Shown piece after piece: positions 1 through 6,853 of a stretch of DNA of 7,481 nt. The first letter of the stretch is position 1. Each line of letters opens with the position of its first letter. The DNA is from an uncultured Erysipelotrichaceae bacterium. GTDB lineage: Bacteria; Bacillota_I; Bacilli_A; Erysipelotrichales; Erysipelotrichaceae. The translations under genes were made by a program, and so were the position numbers. The notes beneath the pieces were generated by a model, which was not told where the DNA came from, searched no databases, and worked only from the letters and a program-made list of their open reading frames with translations. The stretch lies in assembly GCA_902784015.1 (NCBI GenBank), contig CACZTC010000127.1:1-7481 (forward strand). Direction: 5' to 3'.

Positions 1-1713
1 AAAATCATTTCTGCTTAACCCATTATCTGCATTTATAACGCCTACTAAAGTAACCTTAGGGAAATCTAAACCTTTAGATATCATTTGTGTACCAAGTAAG
101 ATATCAGCTTCATAATTACCAAATCTCTCTAATAAGATCTTATGACTATTCTTCCTAGTCGTAGTATCCCTATCCATCCTAATGATTCTACTAGTTGGAT
201 ATAAATCTTTTAATTCTTCTTCAAGCTTTTGCGTTCCATAACCAAAAGTCGAAAAACCAGCATTACTTTTACATTTAGGGCAAATTCTAGGAATATCTAA
301 TTCTGTAGCACAAGTGTGGCATTTCAATCTTTTGATATTCTTATGATAGCTCATAGCTATATCACAATGTGGACAAACAATAGCTTCCCCACAATCTTTA
401 CATTTCAATACCGAACTAAAACCACGCCTATTCAGCAATAGAATGATCTGTTCATGTTTATTTAATCTTTCTATGATTTTTTCATTTAATTCTTTAGAAA
501 TAATATTATGTGAATTACTAAAATGATTCTTCATATCAACAATAGATATATCAGGTAATCTTTCATTAATACGATTAGGCATTTCTAATAAATGATATAT
601 ATTTCTTTTAGCTCTAGCATATGATTCTAATGAAGGCGTAGCTGAACCTAAAATAACTTTACAATGATGATATTTACCTCGATATATAGCTATATCTCTT
701 GCATGATAACATGGTTCATTATCTTGTTTATATGAATGGTCATGTTCTTCATCCATTACTATTAAGCCTAGCTTTTCAAAAGGCAAAAAGATTGCAGATC
801 TAGTTCCAACAATAATATTCGCTTTACGCTTTTTAACTTTTTGATATTGTTCATATTTTTCTTGAGGACTTAAGCCACTATGATAAATTGCTAAACCAGT
901 ATTAAATCTTTTAGAAACTCTATCTATCATTTGCGGAGTTAAACCAATTTCAGGAACTAGGATTAAAACTTGTTCATTATTATTTAATACTTCTTCAGCT
1001 AATCTTAAATATATTTCTGTTTTACCACTACCTGTAACACCTTTTAATAAATAAATATCATCATAACTATTTTGTATTTCATTAATTATCTCTTTTTGTT
1101 TATCAGTTAAATCTAATCTATTAATTTTAGGCTTATCATCAGATATTTCATTTGCTTCTCTTTCAACTTCATATATTGTAATAATTCCTTTATCTACTAA
1201 AGCTTTAACTTGATTTGGGTATTCTTTTCTAAAGCTTGAATATTTTATAGGAGCTTTATCTTTAATATATAAAAAAGCTTCTAATTGTTTAGGACTCAAT
1301 TCTGCTTCTATATCATTGACTTTAACCCATTTTTCTTTGACAGCTTTATTCTTATTACTTTTTGGTTTAACAATTGAAGGTAGCATTGTTTGAAAACATG
1401 AAATTGTAGGTGCTAATGTATTATCTTTCATCCATAAAGCTAAATCATATAATTCATCACTTAATATGCTTTCTTCATCTAATACTTCAATTATATTTTT
1501 TAATGAATATCCTAATTCATTTTCTAAGTCTTCTATTGGTCTTATTATTTCTTCAACTTTTTCAACAAAACCAATTACTTTTTTATTACCAAAAGGCACT
1601 AATACTCTAGCGCCTTTTACAACATAATCATAATTACATAAATAAGTAAAAGTATTATCTAATTTCCTAACAGGATGTTCTATCCAACATTCAATAATCT
1701 TCACAAAATTCAT
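1..1713 (-). CDS. priA: Primosomal protein N' (PriA), replication-restart helicase, 3' end cut by the window
   Basis: PriA is a 3'-to-5' superfamily 2 DNA helicase that recognises stalled forks and reloads the replicative helicase. The frame is open for 571 codons and runs off the left edge, so the C-terminal part of the helicase and the C-terminal domain are missing. Numbered from the ATG at 1713, I see the N-terminal DNA-binding segment (IEHPVRKLDNTFTYL), Walker A GVTGSGKT (225-232), the DEEH box (321-324), GSATPS, and a zinc-binding insert with eight cysteines at 438, 441, 447, 450, 465, 468, 478 and 481. Their spacing matches the E. coli protein. GTQMISKGLDFP then NADNGL follow near the edge. 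The start is uncertain. The ATG has no Shine-Dalgarno, lies 7 nt after a terminator T-tract and overlaps a -10 box. The in-frame GTG at 1704 gives VKIIECWIEHPV, closer to typical PriA N termini, and could head a leaderless mRNA. Identity is very secure. Confidence 0.97.
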   Translation of the reverse strand, partial: MNFVKIIECWIEHPVRKLDNTFTYLCNYDYVVKGARVLVPFGNKKVIGFVEKVEEIIRPIEDLENELGYSLKNIIEVLDEESILSDELYDLALWMKDNTLAPTISCFQTMLPSIVKPKSNKNKAVKEKWVKVNDIEAELSPKQLEAFLYIKDKAPIKYSSFRKEYPNQVKALVDKGIITIYEVEREANEISDDKPKINRLDLTDKQKEIINEIQNSYDDIYLLKGVTGSGKTEIYLRLAEEVLNNNEQVLILVPEIGLTPQMIDRVSKRFNTGLAIYHSGLSPQEKYEQYQKVKKRKANIIVGTRSAIFLPFEKLGLIVMDEEHDHSYKQDNEPCYHARDIAIYRGKYHHCKVILGSATPSLESYARAKRNIYHLLEMPNRINERLPDISIVDMKNHFSNSHNIISKELNEKIIERLNKHEQIILLLNRRGFSSVLKCKDCGEAIVCPHCDIAMSYHKNIKRLKCHTCATELDIPRICPKCKSNAGFSTFGYGTQKLEEELKDLYPTSRIIRMDRDTTTRKNSHKILLERFGNYEADILLGTQMISKGLDFPKVTLVGVINADNGLSRNDF

Positions 1714-1720
1714 TATAACA
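1712..1720 (-). promoter_or_regulatory. Candidate extended -10 promoter for priA
   Basis: The minus strand reads TGTTATAAT, a perfect TGn-TATAAT extended -10. It lies directly on the T-tract of the upstream terminator and overlaps the ATG at 1713. No good -35 is seen 17 nt upstream, where the terminator stem lies. Transcription would start near 1705, almost exactly at the in-frame GTG codon 1704-1702, implying a leaderless priA mRNA. The motif is directly visible. Its use is inference, and AT-rich DNA gives chance -10 matches. Confidence 0.35.
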
Positions 1721-1757
1721 AAAAAAGATGCTGCATATAGTTATGACTATATGCAGC
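1720..1757 (-). terminator. Rho-independent terminator of the small RNA unit (and perhaps of the suf operon)
   Basis: The minus strand forms a perfect 12-bp stem (GCTGCATATAGT with ACTATATGCAGC) with a CATA loop. It is followed by ATC and seven T residues. No T-tract follows the hairpin on the plus strand, so it acts only for minus-strand transcripts. The run of T ends 6 nt before the priA ATG, so priA needs readthrough or its own promoter. No other terminator is evident after sufB, so suf mRNA may also end here. Confidence 0.9.
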
Positions 1758-1814
1758 CTACATAAAATAAAATGTCGGCATACACTTAACACGGATGTAA
1801 TCATGTATGCACAT
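1758..1814 (-). CDS. Possible 18-residue peptide inside the small RNA
   Basis: A perfect AAGGAGG Shine-Dalgarno (1827-1821) is followed after 6 nt by ATG and an 18-codon frame, MCIHDYIRVKCMPTFYFM. It ends in TAG one base before the terminator stem. The peptide has two cysteines, no clear membrane segment, and resembles nothing I recognise. The spacing is ideal for translation. However, the Shine-Dalgarno can be hidden by CTCTT just upstream or by TTTCCT (1896-1891), and the start codon lies in the GGATGT/ACATCC helix, so translation may be conditional. In favour of a real gene: the ribosome site and the tight fit between it and the terminator. Against: the very short length and the likelihood that the sequence is constrained as RNA. 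It could be a leader peptide or a small protein. Confidence 0.3.
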   Translation of the reverse strand: MCIHDYIRVKCMPTFYFM

Positions 1815-1919
1815 CCTCGGCCTCCTTCCAAAGAGTTTAAGTATGACGGCTAAGAACATCATACAATTATCCAAGAATGTTTGAACTAACAGGAAATGAA
1901 CCCGCTATTCGTTAAATAA

Positions 1920-1948
1920 TTTATAACAAATTTTATATACTTTTTCAA
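1920..1948 (-). promoter_or_regulatory. Promoter of the small RNA unit
   Basis: On the minus strand TTGAAA (1948-1943) is followed by a 17-nt spacer and TATAAA (1925-1920), with a TGT just before the -10 giving an extended -10. This is a strong housekeeping-sigma promoter. It lies 21 nt beyond the sufB stop codon, with a predicted start near 1913. It makes the downstream RNA independent of the suf operon. Confidence 0.7.
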
Positions 1949-1968
1949 CAAAAATTTTCTTAAAAAGA

Positions 1969-3384
1969 TTAACCAATTGAATCACTCATATCTATCTTTA
2001 ATAATTGATTTAATTCAACTGCATATTCCATTGGTAATTCTCTTGTGAATGGTTCTAAGAAGCCCATGATAATCATTTCTGTAGCTTGATTTTCATCTAA
2101 GCCTCGAGACATTAAATAGAATAATTCATCTTCAGATACTTTTGATACTTTGGCTTCATGTTCGATTGTCGAAGTATTATTCTCATTAATATTTAAGGGG
2201 ATAGTATCACTCTTACTAATATCATCTAATATCAAAGTATCACATTCAATTTTAGCTTTAGCATAATCTGCATTCTTAGAGAATCTAATCCAATCTCTAA
2301 AATTTGTTATGCCACCATTTCTTGAAATTGATTTAGATACAATTGATGATGATGTATGTGGTGCTAGATGAATCATTTTAGCTCCTGTATCTTGATATTG
2401 ATCTTTTGATCCAACAGCAATAGATATACATAAACCACGGGCATATTCGCCTGCTAATATACAAGCTGGATATTTCATAGATATGCGTGATCCAATATTT
2501 CCATCAATCCATTCCATCACGCCACGCTCTTCAACTTTAGCTCTTTTCGTTACCAAATTCAAAATATTATTTGACCAGTTTTGAACTGAAGAATAACGAC
2601 ACTTAGCACCTTTTCCTACAAATACTTCAACAACTGCAGCATGCATAGAATCTTTTGAATATTGCGGAGCTGTACATCCTTCAACATATGAACACTCTGC
2701 ACCATCATCAACGATAATAATACTTCTTTCAAATTGTCCCATCGCTTCCGAATTAATTCTGAAATATGATTGTAATGGTTTATCTAATTTGACTCCTTTA
2801 GGAACATAAATAAAACTACCGCCAGACCATACAGCACTATTCAAAGCAGCTAATTTATTATCACTAGCAGGAACTATAGTAGCGAAATATTTCTTAAATA
2901 AATCTGGATATTCTTTTAAAGCACTATCAATATCTAAAAAGATAACACCCTTTTCTTCAACTTCTTTTAACATATTATGATAGACAACTTCTGATTCATA
3001 TTGGGTCGTAACGCCTGCCAAATATTTTCTTTCCGCCTCAGGTATACCTAATTTTTCAAATGTCGCTTTGACTTCTTCTGGTACATCATCCCAACTTTTC
3101 TCTGTATCTTCAGAAACTTTTTTATAATATGTAAAATCTTGGAAATCTATATCTGATAAATCAGGTCCCCAAGTTTGCATTTCCATCTTCTCAAATATAT
3201 GAAAAGCATTGAGGCGAAAGTCCCTCATCCACTCAGGCTCATTTTTATATTCTGATATCTTTCTTACTACTTCTTCATTAATACCTTTACCAGTATCAAT
3301 AATAGATGCGACATCATCATGAAAGCCATATTTATAATCATCTTGAGAATATATAGCTTCTATATCTTTATTCTTATCATTCAT
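1969..3384 (-). CDS. sufB: SufB, Fe-S cluster assembly scaffold subunit
   Basis: SufB is the main scaffold subunit of the cytoplasmic SufBCD complex, on which Fe-S clusters are assembled before transfer to apoproteins. The 471-residue length is normal. The N terminus (YKYGFHDDV) and the blocks [76 protein letters not shown] and [14 protein letters not shown] follow the family throughout. C381 (IECDTL) and E410 (IEHEA) correspond to E. coli Cys405 and Glu434, with the same 29-residue spacing. These are residues implicated in cluster building at the SufB-SufD interface. The ATG overlaps the sufU stop as ATGA, with GGAG (3396-3393) 8 nt upstream, so the two are translationally coupled. It is the last gene of the operon, with no clear terminator directly after it. 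Identity is essentially certain. Confidence 0.98.
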   Translation of the reverse strand: MNDKNKDIEAIYSQDDYKYGFHDDVASIIDTGKGINEEVVRKISEYKNEPEWMRDFRLNAFHIFEKMEMQTWGPDLSDIDFQDFTYYKKVSEDTEKSWDDVPEEVKATFEKLGIPEAERKYLAGVTTQYESEVVYHNMLKEVEEKGVIFLDIDSALKEYPDLFKKYFATIVPASDNKLAALNSAVWSGGSFIYVPKGVKLDKPLQSYFRINSEAMGQFERSIIIVDDGAECSYVEGCTAPQYSKDSMHAAVVEVFVGKGAKCRYSSVQNWSNNILNLVTKRAKVEERGVMEWIDGNIGSRISMKYPACILAGEYARGLCISIAVGSKDQYQDTGAKMIHLAPHTSSSIVSKSISRNGGITNFRDWIRFSKNADYAKAKIECDTLILDDISKSDTIPLNINENNTSTIEHEAKVSKVSEDELFYLMSRGLDENQATEMIIMGFLEPFTRELPMEYAVELNQLLKIDMSDSIG

Positions 3385-3836
3385 TCTTTAGGCTCCACTT
3401 CTTCAATCATTTCCTGTATCGCATTCCAACCAATAGAAGCACATTTAATACGATTTGCTTGTTTATATACATTCTTAAAAGCTATAGCTTCTTCTAAGAT
3501 ATCTTCATCATATTCTTTGCCATCAAGCATCTTAAAATATTCTTCAACTATTACCTTAGCTTCAGCTAATGTTTTACCAATTAATAAATCGCTCATCATT
3601 GAGGTACTAGCTGTACTTATCGTACATGCAACCCCATCAAACTGAATATCCTTAATAATGCCATCTTTGATATAAGTTTGAACAGTTATATCATCAATAC
3701 AGCTTTCACTAGCCATATGTCTAGATAAATATCTATCATCTTTAACTAATTTATGGTTATGTGGATATTGATAATGATCCATTATTAATTCTCTTAATAT
3801 AGTTGCATCATTTAAATAATCACTTTGTTTAGACAT
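3381..3836 (-). CDS. sufU: SufU, zinc-dependent sulfur-transfer partner of SufS
   Basis: SufU is an IscU-fold zinc protein of Gram-positive bacteria. It accepts persulfide sulfur from SufS and passes it towards SufBCD. At 151 residues the length is typical. The N-terminal helix [16 protein letters not shown] is the family signature. The expected zinc/sulfur ligands are C46, D48, C71 (GVACTIS) and C132 (RIKCASIGW). The extra segment between the second and third cysteine regions (GKEYDEDI onward) separates SufU from IscU. One small oddity: the usual CGD motif reads C-I-D, with isoleucine in place of glycine. The start has an excellent AGGAGG (3846-3841) 4 nt before the ATG, and the sufS stop TAG lies within that site. 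The 3' end overlaps sufB by 4 nt. Confidence 0.96.
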   Translation of the reverse strand: MSKQSDYLNDATILRELIMDHYQYPHNHKLVKDDRYLSRHMASESCIDDITVQTYIKDGIIKDIQFDGVACTISTASTSMMSDLLIGKTLAEAKVIVEEYFKMLDGKEYDEDILEEAIAFKNVYKQANRIKCASIGWNAIQEMIEEVEPKE

Positions 3837-3844
3837 AAATCCTC

Positions 3845-5065
3845 CTAAAAAAAGATATCTATAACCGATTCCTTGGTTATATTCTTAACTACTTCAATAA
3901 ATTTATCTATTTCCTCAAAAGTATTATAGAAATAGAAAGAAGCTCTAATTGTTTGATCGCTATTAATTACTTCATGCAATATTTTGGCACAATGATTACC
4001 TGAACGTACTGCTATATTATGAAAAGCTAAATAGCCTGCAGCATCTTGCGCAAAAATATCCTTTATATTAAATGTGATTACTCCAGAATCATTAGTTTCG
4101 TTATATATAATGACACTATCAATTTCTTTCATTTTATTTAGACAATAAGCTCTTAATTCTTTTTCATATTCATGAATATTCTCTAAACCAATATCCATTA
4201 AATATTCGCAAGCTTCACCCAAGCCAATAACACCTTCAATATTTGGAGTACCAGCTTCAAATACTTCAGGAGCTTTTTTTAATTTTATTGAGCCATCTGA
4301 ATAATAACGAGCATTCATCCCGCCACCCAATAATATTGGCTCAATACTCTCTAAAAGATTATATTTTCCATATAGAACACCAACCCCATCAGGGCCACAC
4401 ATTTTATGGCTAGAAAAAGCCATAAAATCAATATCTAATTCTTTGACATCTATTGGCTGATGGCCAATTGCTTGAGCAGCATCTATACTAACTAAAGCAT
4501 TAAATTTATGTGCTATTTGGATTATTTCTTTTAATGGTTGAATAGAGCCTAAGACATTAGTGACCATAGCTATCGCAACCAATTTAACACTCTCATTCAT
4601 TAATTCTTTATATGAATCAAGATTTATATTGCCTTCAATATCTACATCAATATATTTAATTTCTACACCCTTTTCATCTTTTAAACGATATAGTGGTAAA
4701 AGATTGCTGGCATGTTCAGCTTTAGTTGTTAGAATCACATCACCTTCTTTTAAATACTTTTTACCAATACCATAATAAATCTGATTCAAAGCGGCTGTAT
4801 CATTAGCTAAAAAAGCTATTTCTTTAGCTTCGGAATTAATTAATTTAGCTACTTTTTCTCTAGTTTGATGATAAGCTTTATCAGCTAATATAGCTGTTGG
4901 ATAATCTCCTCGTTCAACATTACTTGTATAATTCTCATAAAAAGAAAGAATAGCATCTATTACTCTTTTAGGCTTATAAGTTGTTGCGCCATTATCAAAA
5001 TAAATTAAGTCAGGATGATTAATTATCATAGGAAAATCTTGTCTGATCTTTTTAACATCTATCAT
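3845..5065 (-). CDS. sufS: SufS, group II cysteine desulfurase
   Basis: SufS is a PLP enzyme that converts L-cysteine to L-alanine and leaves a persulfide on its active-site cysteine, supplying sulfur for Fe-S clusters through SufU. The 406 residues match the family. Visible motifs are YFDNGATTYKP (22-32), H118 in AEHASN, the PLP-contact D195 in SIDAAQ, and the Schiff-base lysine K221 in SSHKMCGPDGVG. GGGMNARY (247-254), FEAGTPNIEG and the catalytic C359 in RSGNHCAK follow. R374 in IRASFYFYNT is the likely substrate-carboxylate arginine. The histidine just before the catalytic Cys (H358) and the short loop around it are those of group II SufS rather than IscS. The start codon overlaps the sufD stop as ATGA, and the ribosome site is weak, which suggests coupling to sufD translation. 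Confidence 0.98.
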   Translation of the reverse strand: MIDVKKIRQDFPMIINHPDLIYFDNGATTYKPKRVIDAILSFYENYTSNVERGDYPTAILADKAYHQTREKVAKLINSEAKEIAFLANDTAALNQIYYGIGKKYLKEGDVILTTKAEHASNLLPLYRLKDEKGVEIKYIDVDIEGNINLDSYKELMNESVKLVAIAMVTNVLGSIQPLKEIIQIAHKFNALVSIDAAQAIGHQPIDVKELDIDFMAFSSHKMCGPDGVGVLYGKYNLLESIEPILLGGGMNARYYSDGSIKLKKAPEVFEAGTPNIEGVIGLGEACEYLMDIGLENIHEYEKELRAYCLNKMKEIDSVIIYNETNDSGVITFNIKDIFAQDAAGYLAFHNIAVRSGNHCAKILHEVINSDQTIRASFYFYNTFEEIDKFIEVVKNITKESVIDIFF

Positions 5066-5856
5066 ATATTCTCTAATTTCCTTTCTAAAGCATCCTTCAA
5101 ACTATTTTTTAATTCTTCATCTTTAATATTATCGAAAATAGGATAAAGATAACCTATACTAACAAGCGAAGTACAATCTTCAAAAGATAAACCACGTGAC
5201 ATTAAATAATATAATTTATCTTCATCCATTCTACCTATAGACATAGCATGACTTGCTTTAACATCATTTTCATCTATTAATAATTCTGGTAGTATCGTTG
5301 TTTTTTGTGTTTCACCAAAAGATAAAGCACGAGATGTTTGGTGTGATTCAGCTTTTTTAGCGCCATTATTTATTTTACCTATAGCATCTATCATCAATCT
5401 TCCATCTTTTAATACAACTGCATAATTATTTAATTCACCCATTGTATATTTAGCTTTATTTTCAACTATTAAATTATAATTTTTATTCGCATTTACTAAG
5501 CTTGCAGAATTAATAACACCACGCGATGATATTTCATTTAATGAAATATGCGAATTTCTATTAGTAGTAGCATAATTAAATTCACTATAAGAAATAACTA
5601 ATTCACTATTCTCTTTTACCTCATAATTCTCATTAGTATTAATTTCATGATCACTATCATTATGATAAAAAATAGATACTTTAATATCTTTATCAAGATA
5701 GCATTTGATATCCATATTATTTATCTTTTTAATATTAAAAAAGATATTGGCATCATGATGACAGTTTATTATTAAAGCTAAATCTTCATTACTATCTACC
5801 AAATATTTTTCATCATTATTAATATTTAATTCTTTACTTTTATTAATAATATCCAT
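5062..5856 (-). CDS. sufD: SufD, short form, partner subunit of SufBC
   Basis: SufD is a SufB paralogue that completes the SufBC2D scaffold and is needed for iron acquisition. The assignment rests on the C-terminal half, AESHQTSRALSFGETQ (169-184), then LLIDENDVKASHAMSIGRMDEDKLYYLMSRGLS (by position 192-224), and on its place between sufC and sufS. H203 corresponds to E. coli His360 at the SufB interface. The neighbouring cysteine of the E. coli protein (Cys358) is alanine here (A201). At 264 residues it is about 160 shorter than E. coli or B. subtilis SufD. The first ~100 residues show no clear family motif, so the N-terminal domain is reduced. The gene starts only 3 nt after the sufC stop, leaving no room for a missing 5' part. 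It overlaps sufS by 4 nt. I see no internal frameshift. Confidence 0.9.
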   Translation of the reverse strand: MDIINKSKELNINNDEKYLVDSNEDLALIINCHHDANIFFNIKKINNMDIKCYLDKDIKVSIFYHNDSDHEINTNENYEVKENSELVISYSEFNYATTNRNSHISLNEISSRGVINSASLVNANKNYNLIVENKAKYTMGELNNYAVVLKDGRLMIDAIGKINNGAKKAESHQTSRALSFGETQKTTILPELLIDENDVKASHAMSIGRMDEDKLYYLMSRGLSFEDCTSLVSIGYLYPIFDNIKDEELKNSLKDALERKLENI

Positions 5857-5859
5857 TTA

Positions 5860-6687
5860 TTATTCACTTTCCTTAATAACTTCTTTAACAGCGCATACTC
5901 CAATTGATGTAGGCCTTTTTACCTCTTCCTTAATTGGATCAATATTCAATTCTTTATAAATCCAATCGTAGCCCTCTTCATCGATTCTTCCGAATATATC
6001 AGCTCCGCCTTCCATTACGATTTTTCCATCAATTAATACATGGGTGAAATTAGGCTTTAATAATTCTAAGAATCTTTCATAATGCGAAACTATAATCATA
6101 GCCATATTTGTTTCTTCTTTAAGTAACTCTAAAGACTTAGCAACTAAATGAATAGCATCAACATCTAACCCACTATCAATTTCATCTAACATAGCTAGAC
6201 TAGGCTTAAGCATTTTCATTTGGACTATTTCATTTCTCTTTTTTTCGCCTCCTGAGAATCCTTCATTTAAGAAACGATGAGCTAAATCATCTTTCATCTC
6301 TAATTCTTCAATTGATTTCTCAATTTCTTTGATAAATTTAAATAAAGATATTGGCTTTTCACTACGTACATTCATAGCCGCTCTTAAAAAATCACTATTA
6401 GTAACGCCTGGAATTTCTTGGGGATATTGCATACCTAAAAATACACCTAATATACTTCTTTCATTAACCGGTAAAGCCAATAAATCTTGATTATCATAAA
6501 TTATGCTACCTTCAGTTACTATATATTTAGGATCACCCATAATAGCAGCTAATAAAGTAGATTTACCATTACCATTAGGGCCCATCAAAGCATGTATTTC
6601 GCCTTCATTAACAACTAAATCTATACCTTTTAATATTTCTTTATCATCTACACTAACATGTAGATTCTTTATTTCTAATCTTTTCAT
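5860..6687 (-). CDS. sufC: SufC, ABC-type ATPase of the Fe-S scaffold
   Basis: SufC is a soluble ABC ATPase that dimerises on SufB and SufD and drives the conformational change needed for cluster assembly. It is not a transporter: no membrane partner lies nearby. Seen in order: Walker A GPNGNGKST (36-44), the Q-loop Q87 in MQYPQEIPGV, the ABC signature GFSGGEKKR (143-151), Walker B LAMLDEIDSGLD (164-175) with catalytic E169, and the H-loop H202 in SHYERFLE. The tail IDEEGYDWIYKEL is usual for SufC. A further ~25 residues ending in VKRPTSIGVCAVKEVIKESE make the protein (275) somewhat longer than the common 245-262. The ATG is preceded by AAAAGGTGATGAT, a good ribosome site. This is the first gene of the operon. 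Confidence 0.98.
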   Translation of the reverse strand: MKRLEIKNLHVSVDDKEILKGIDLVVNEGEIHALMGPNGNGKSTLLAAIMGDPKYIVTEGSIIYDNQDLLALPVNERSILGVFLGMQYPQEIPGVTNSDFLRAAMNVRSEKPISLFKFIKEIEKSIEELEMKDDLAHRFLNEGFSGGEKKRNEIVQMKMLKPSLAMLDEIDSGLDVDAIHLVAKSLELLKEETNMAMIIVSHYERFLELLKPNFTHVLIDGKIVMEGGADIFGRIDEEGYDWIYKELNIDPIKEEVKRPTSIGVCAVKEVIKESE

Positions 6688-6712
6688 ATCATCACCTTTT
6701 TATTTCTAGAGC

Positions 6713-6739
6713 ATTATATCACTAAAGTTAAAAAGTTAA
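6713..6739 (-). promoter_or_regulatory. Promoter of the suf operon
   Basis: Upstream of sufC the minus strand has TGATATAAT, an extended -10 with TATAAT at 6718-6713. A weak -35-like TTAACT (6739-6734) sits 15 nt further up. The predicted start is near 6706, giving a leader of about 20 nt with the sufC ribosome site. A tandem 8-bp repeat covers the spacer and -35 region. The -10 is convincing; the -35 is poor, which fits an activator-dependent or extended -10 promoter. Confidence 0.6.
6724..6739. repeat. Tandem direct repeat AAAGTTAA x2 at the suf promoter
   Basis: The 8-mer AAAGTTAA occurs twice without a gap (6724-6731 and 6732-6739), between the suf -10 and the putative -35. It could be a binding site for a regulator, but such short AT-rich repeats also arise by chance. 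Confidence 0.35.
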
Positions 6740-6797
6740 GTGAAATACTATCCTGCCTGATAAGAAGCATAATATAAAGATTAATATTTAGTATAAA

Positions 6798-6826
6798 TTG
6801 CAAAAGATACCTTCATATCCTATAAT
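6798..6826 (+). promoter_or_regulatory. Promoter of the PrsA-like foldase gene
   Basis: TTGCAA (6798-6803), a 17-nt spacer and TATAAT (6821-6826) form a near-consensus housekeeping promoter on the plus strand, divergent from the suf promoter. Transcription would begin near 6833. The ribosome site AAAGGAG (6842-6848) sits 5 nt before the ATG. Confidence 0.8.
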
Positions 6827-6853
6827 AATAAAGCGTTTTTGAAAGGAGATATT

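Larger units (their letters stand above)
1720..1913 (-). ncRNA. Structured small RNA or leader of about 190 nt, class not identified
   Basis: A good promoter upstream and a strong terminator downstream delimit a transcript of roughly 194 nt between sufB and priA. It can form several helices: GTATGA/TCATAC (1864-1859 with 1846-1841), GCATACA/TGTATGC (1810-1804 with 1785-1779), and GGATGT/ACATCC (1816-1811 with 1798-1793). The last two interleave, which is the topology of an H-type pseudoknot or a pair of alternative hairpins. CTCTT (1835-1831) can also pair with AGGAG (1826-1822) of an internal Shine-Dalgarno. Size and genomic isolation would suit 6S RNA, and it carries AGCGGG then CCTGTTAG near its 5' end, but I cannot fold it into a convincing 6S rod. 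It lacks the SRP, tmRNA, RNase P and T-box signatures I know. It could equally be a 3' UTR-derived RNA of suf or a leader of priA. The transcription unit is well supported; its identity is not. Confidence 0.55.

Noticed and set aside
1410..1610. Plus-strand open frame of 66 codons within priA
   Set aside because: It lies opposite a convincing priA sequence, is Leu/Ile/Tyr-rich as expected of AT-rich antisense, and has no ribosome site or promoter.
1805..1835. Resemblance of TTTGGAAGGAGG to the GGAA tetraloop region of SRP RNA
   Set aside because: The conserved GTCAGG on the 5' side and the AGCAG internal loop on the 3' side are missing, so this is not SRP RNA.
1720..1913. T-box, SAM, FMN, TPP or other common riboswitch upstream of priA
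   Set aside because: No T-box GGGTGG-type motif or other known aptamer core is seen, and no segment pairs with the terminator stem to form an antiterminator.
3319..3645. Plus-strand open frame of 108 codons across the sufB/sufU junction
   Set aside because: It is antisense to two well-conserved genes. The hydrophobic look is the mirror of their codon use, not a membrane protein.
4560..4775. Plus-strand open frame of 71 codons within sufS
   Set aside because: It is antisense to conserved sufS, with no start signals and no recognisable motif.
3381..5064. Alternative genetic code (TGA = Trp) as in Mycoplasma
   Set aside because: TGA ends sufU and sufD at exact ATGA overlaps with the next genes, and tryptophans at conserved sites are TGG.
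5062..5860. Short sufD as a frameshifted or truncated pseudogene
   Set aside because: The frame is open throughout, starts 3 nt after sufC, overlaps sufS by ATGA and keeps the conserved C-terminal region.
6503..6709. Plus-strand open frame of 68 codons over the sufC start
   Set aside because: It is antisense to the SufC Walker A region and has no ribosome site.
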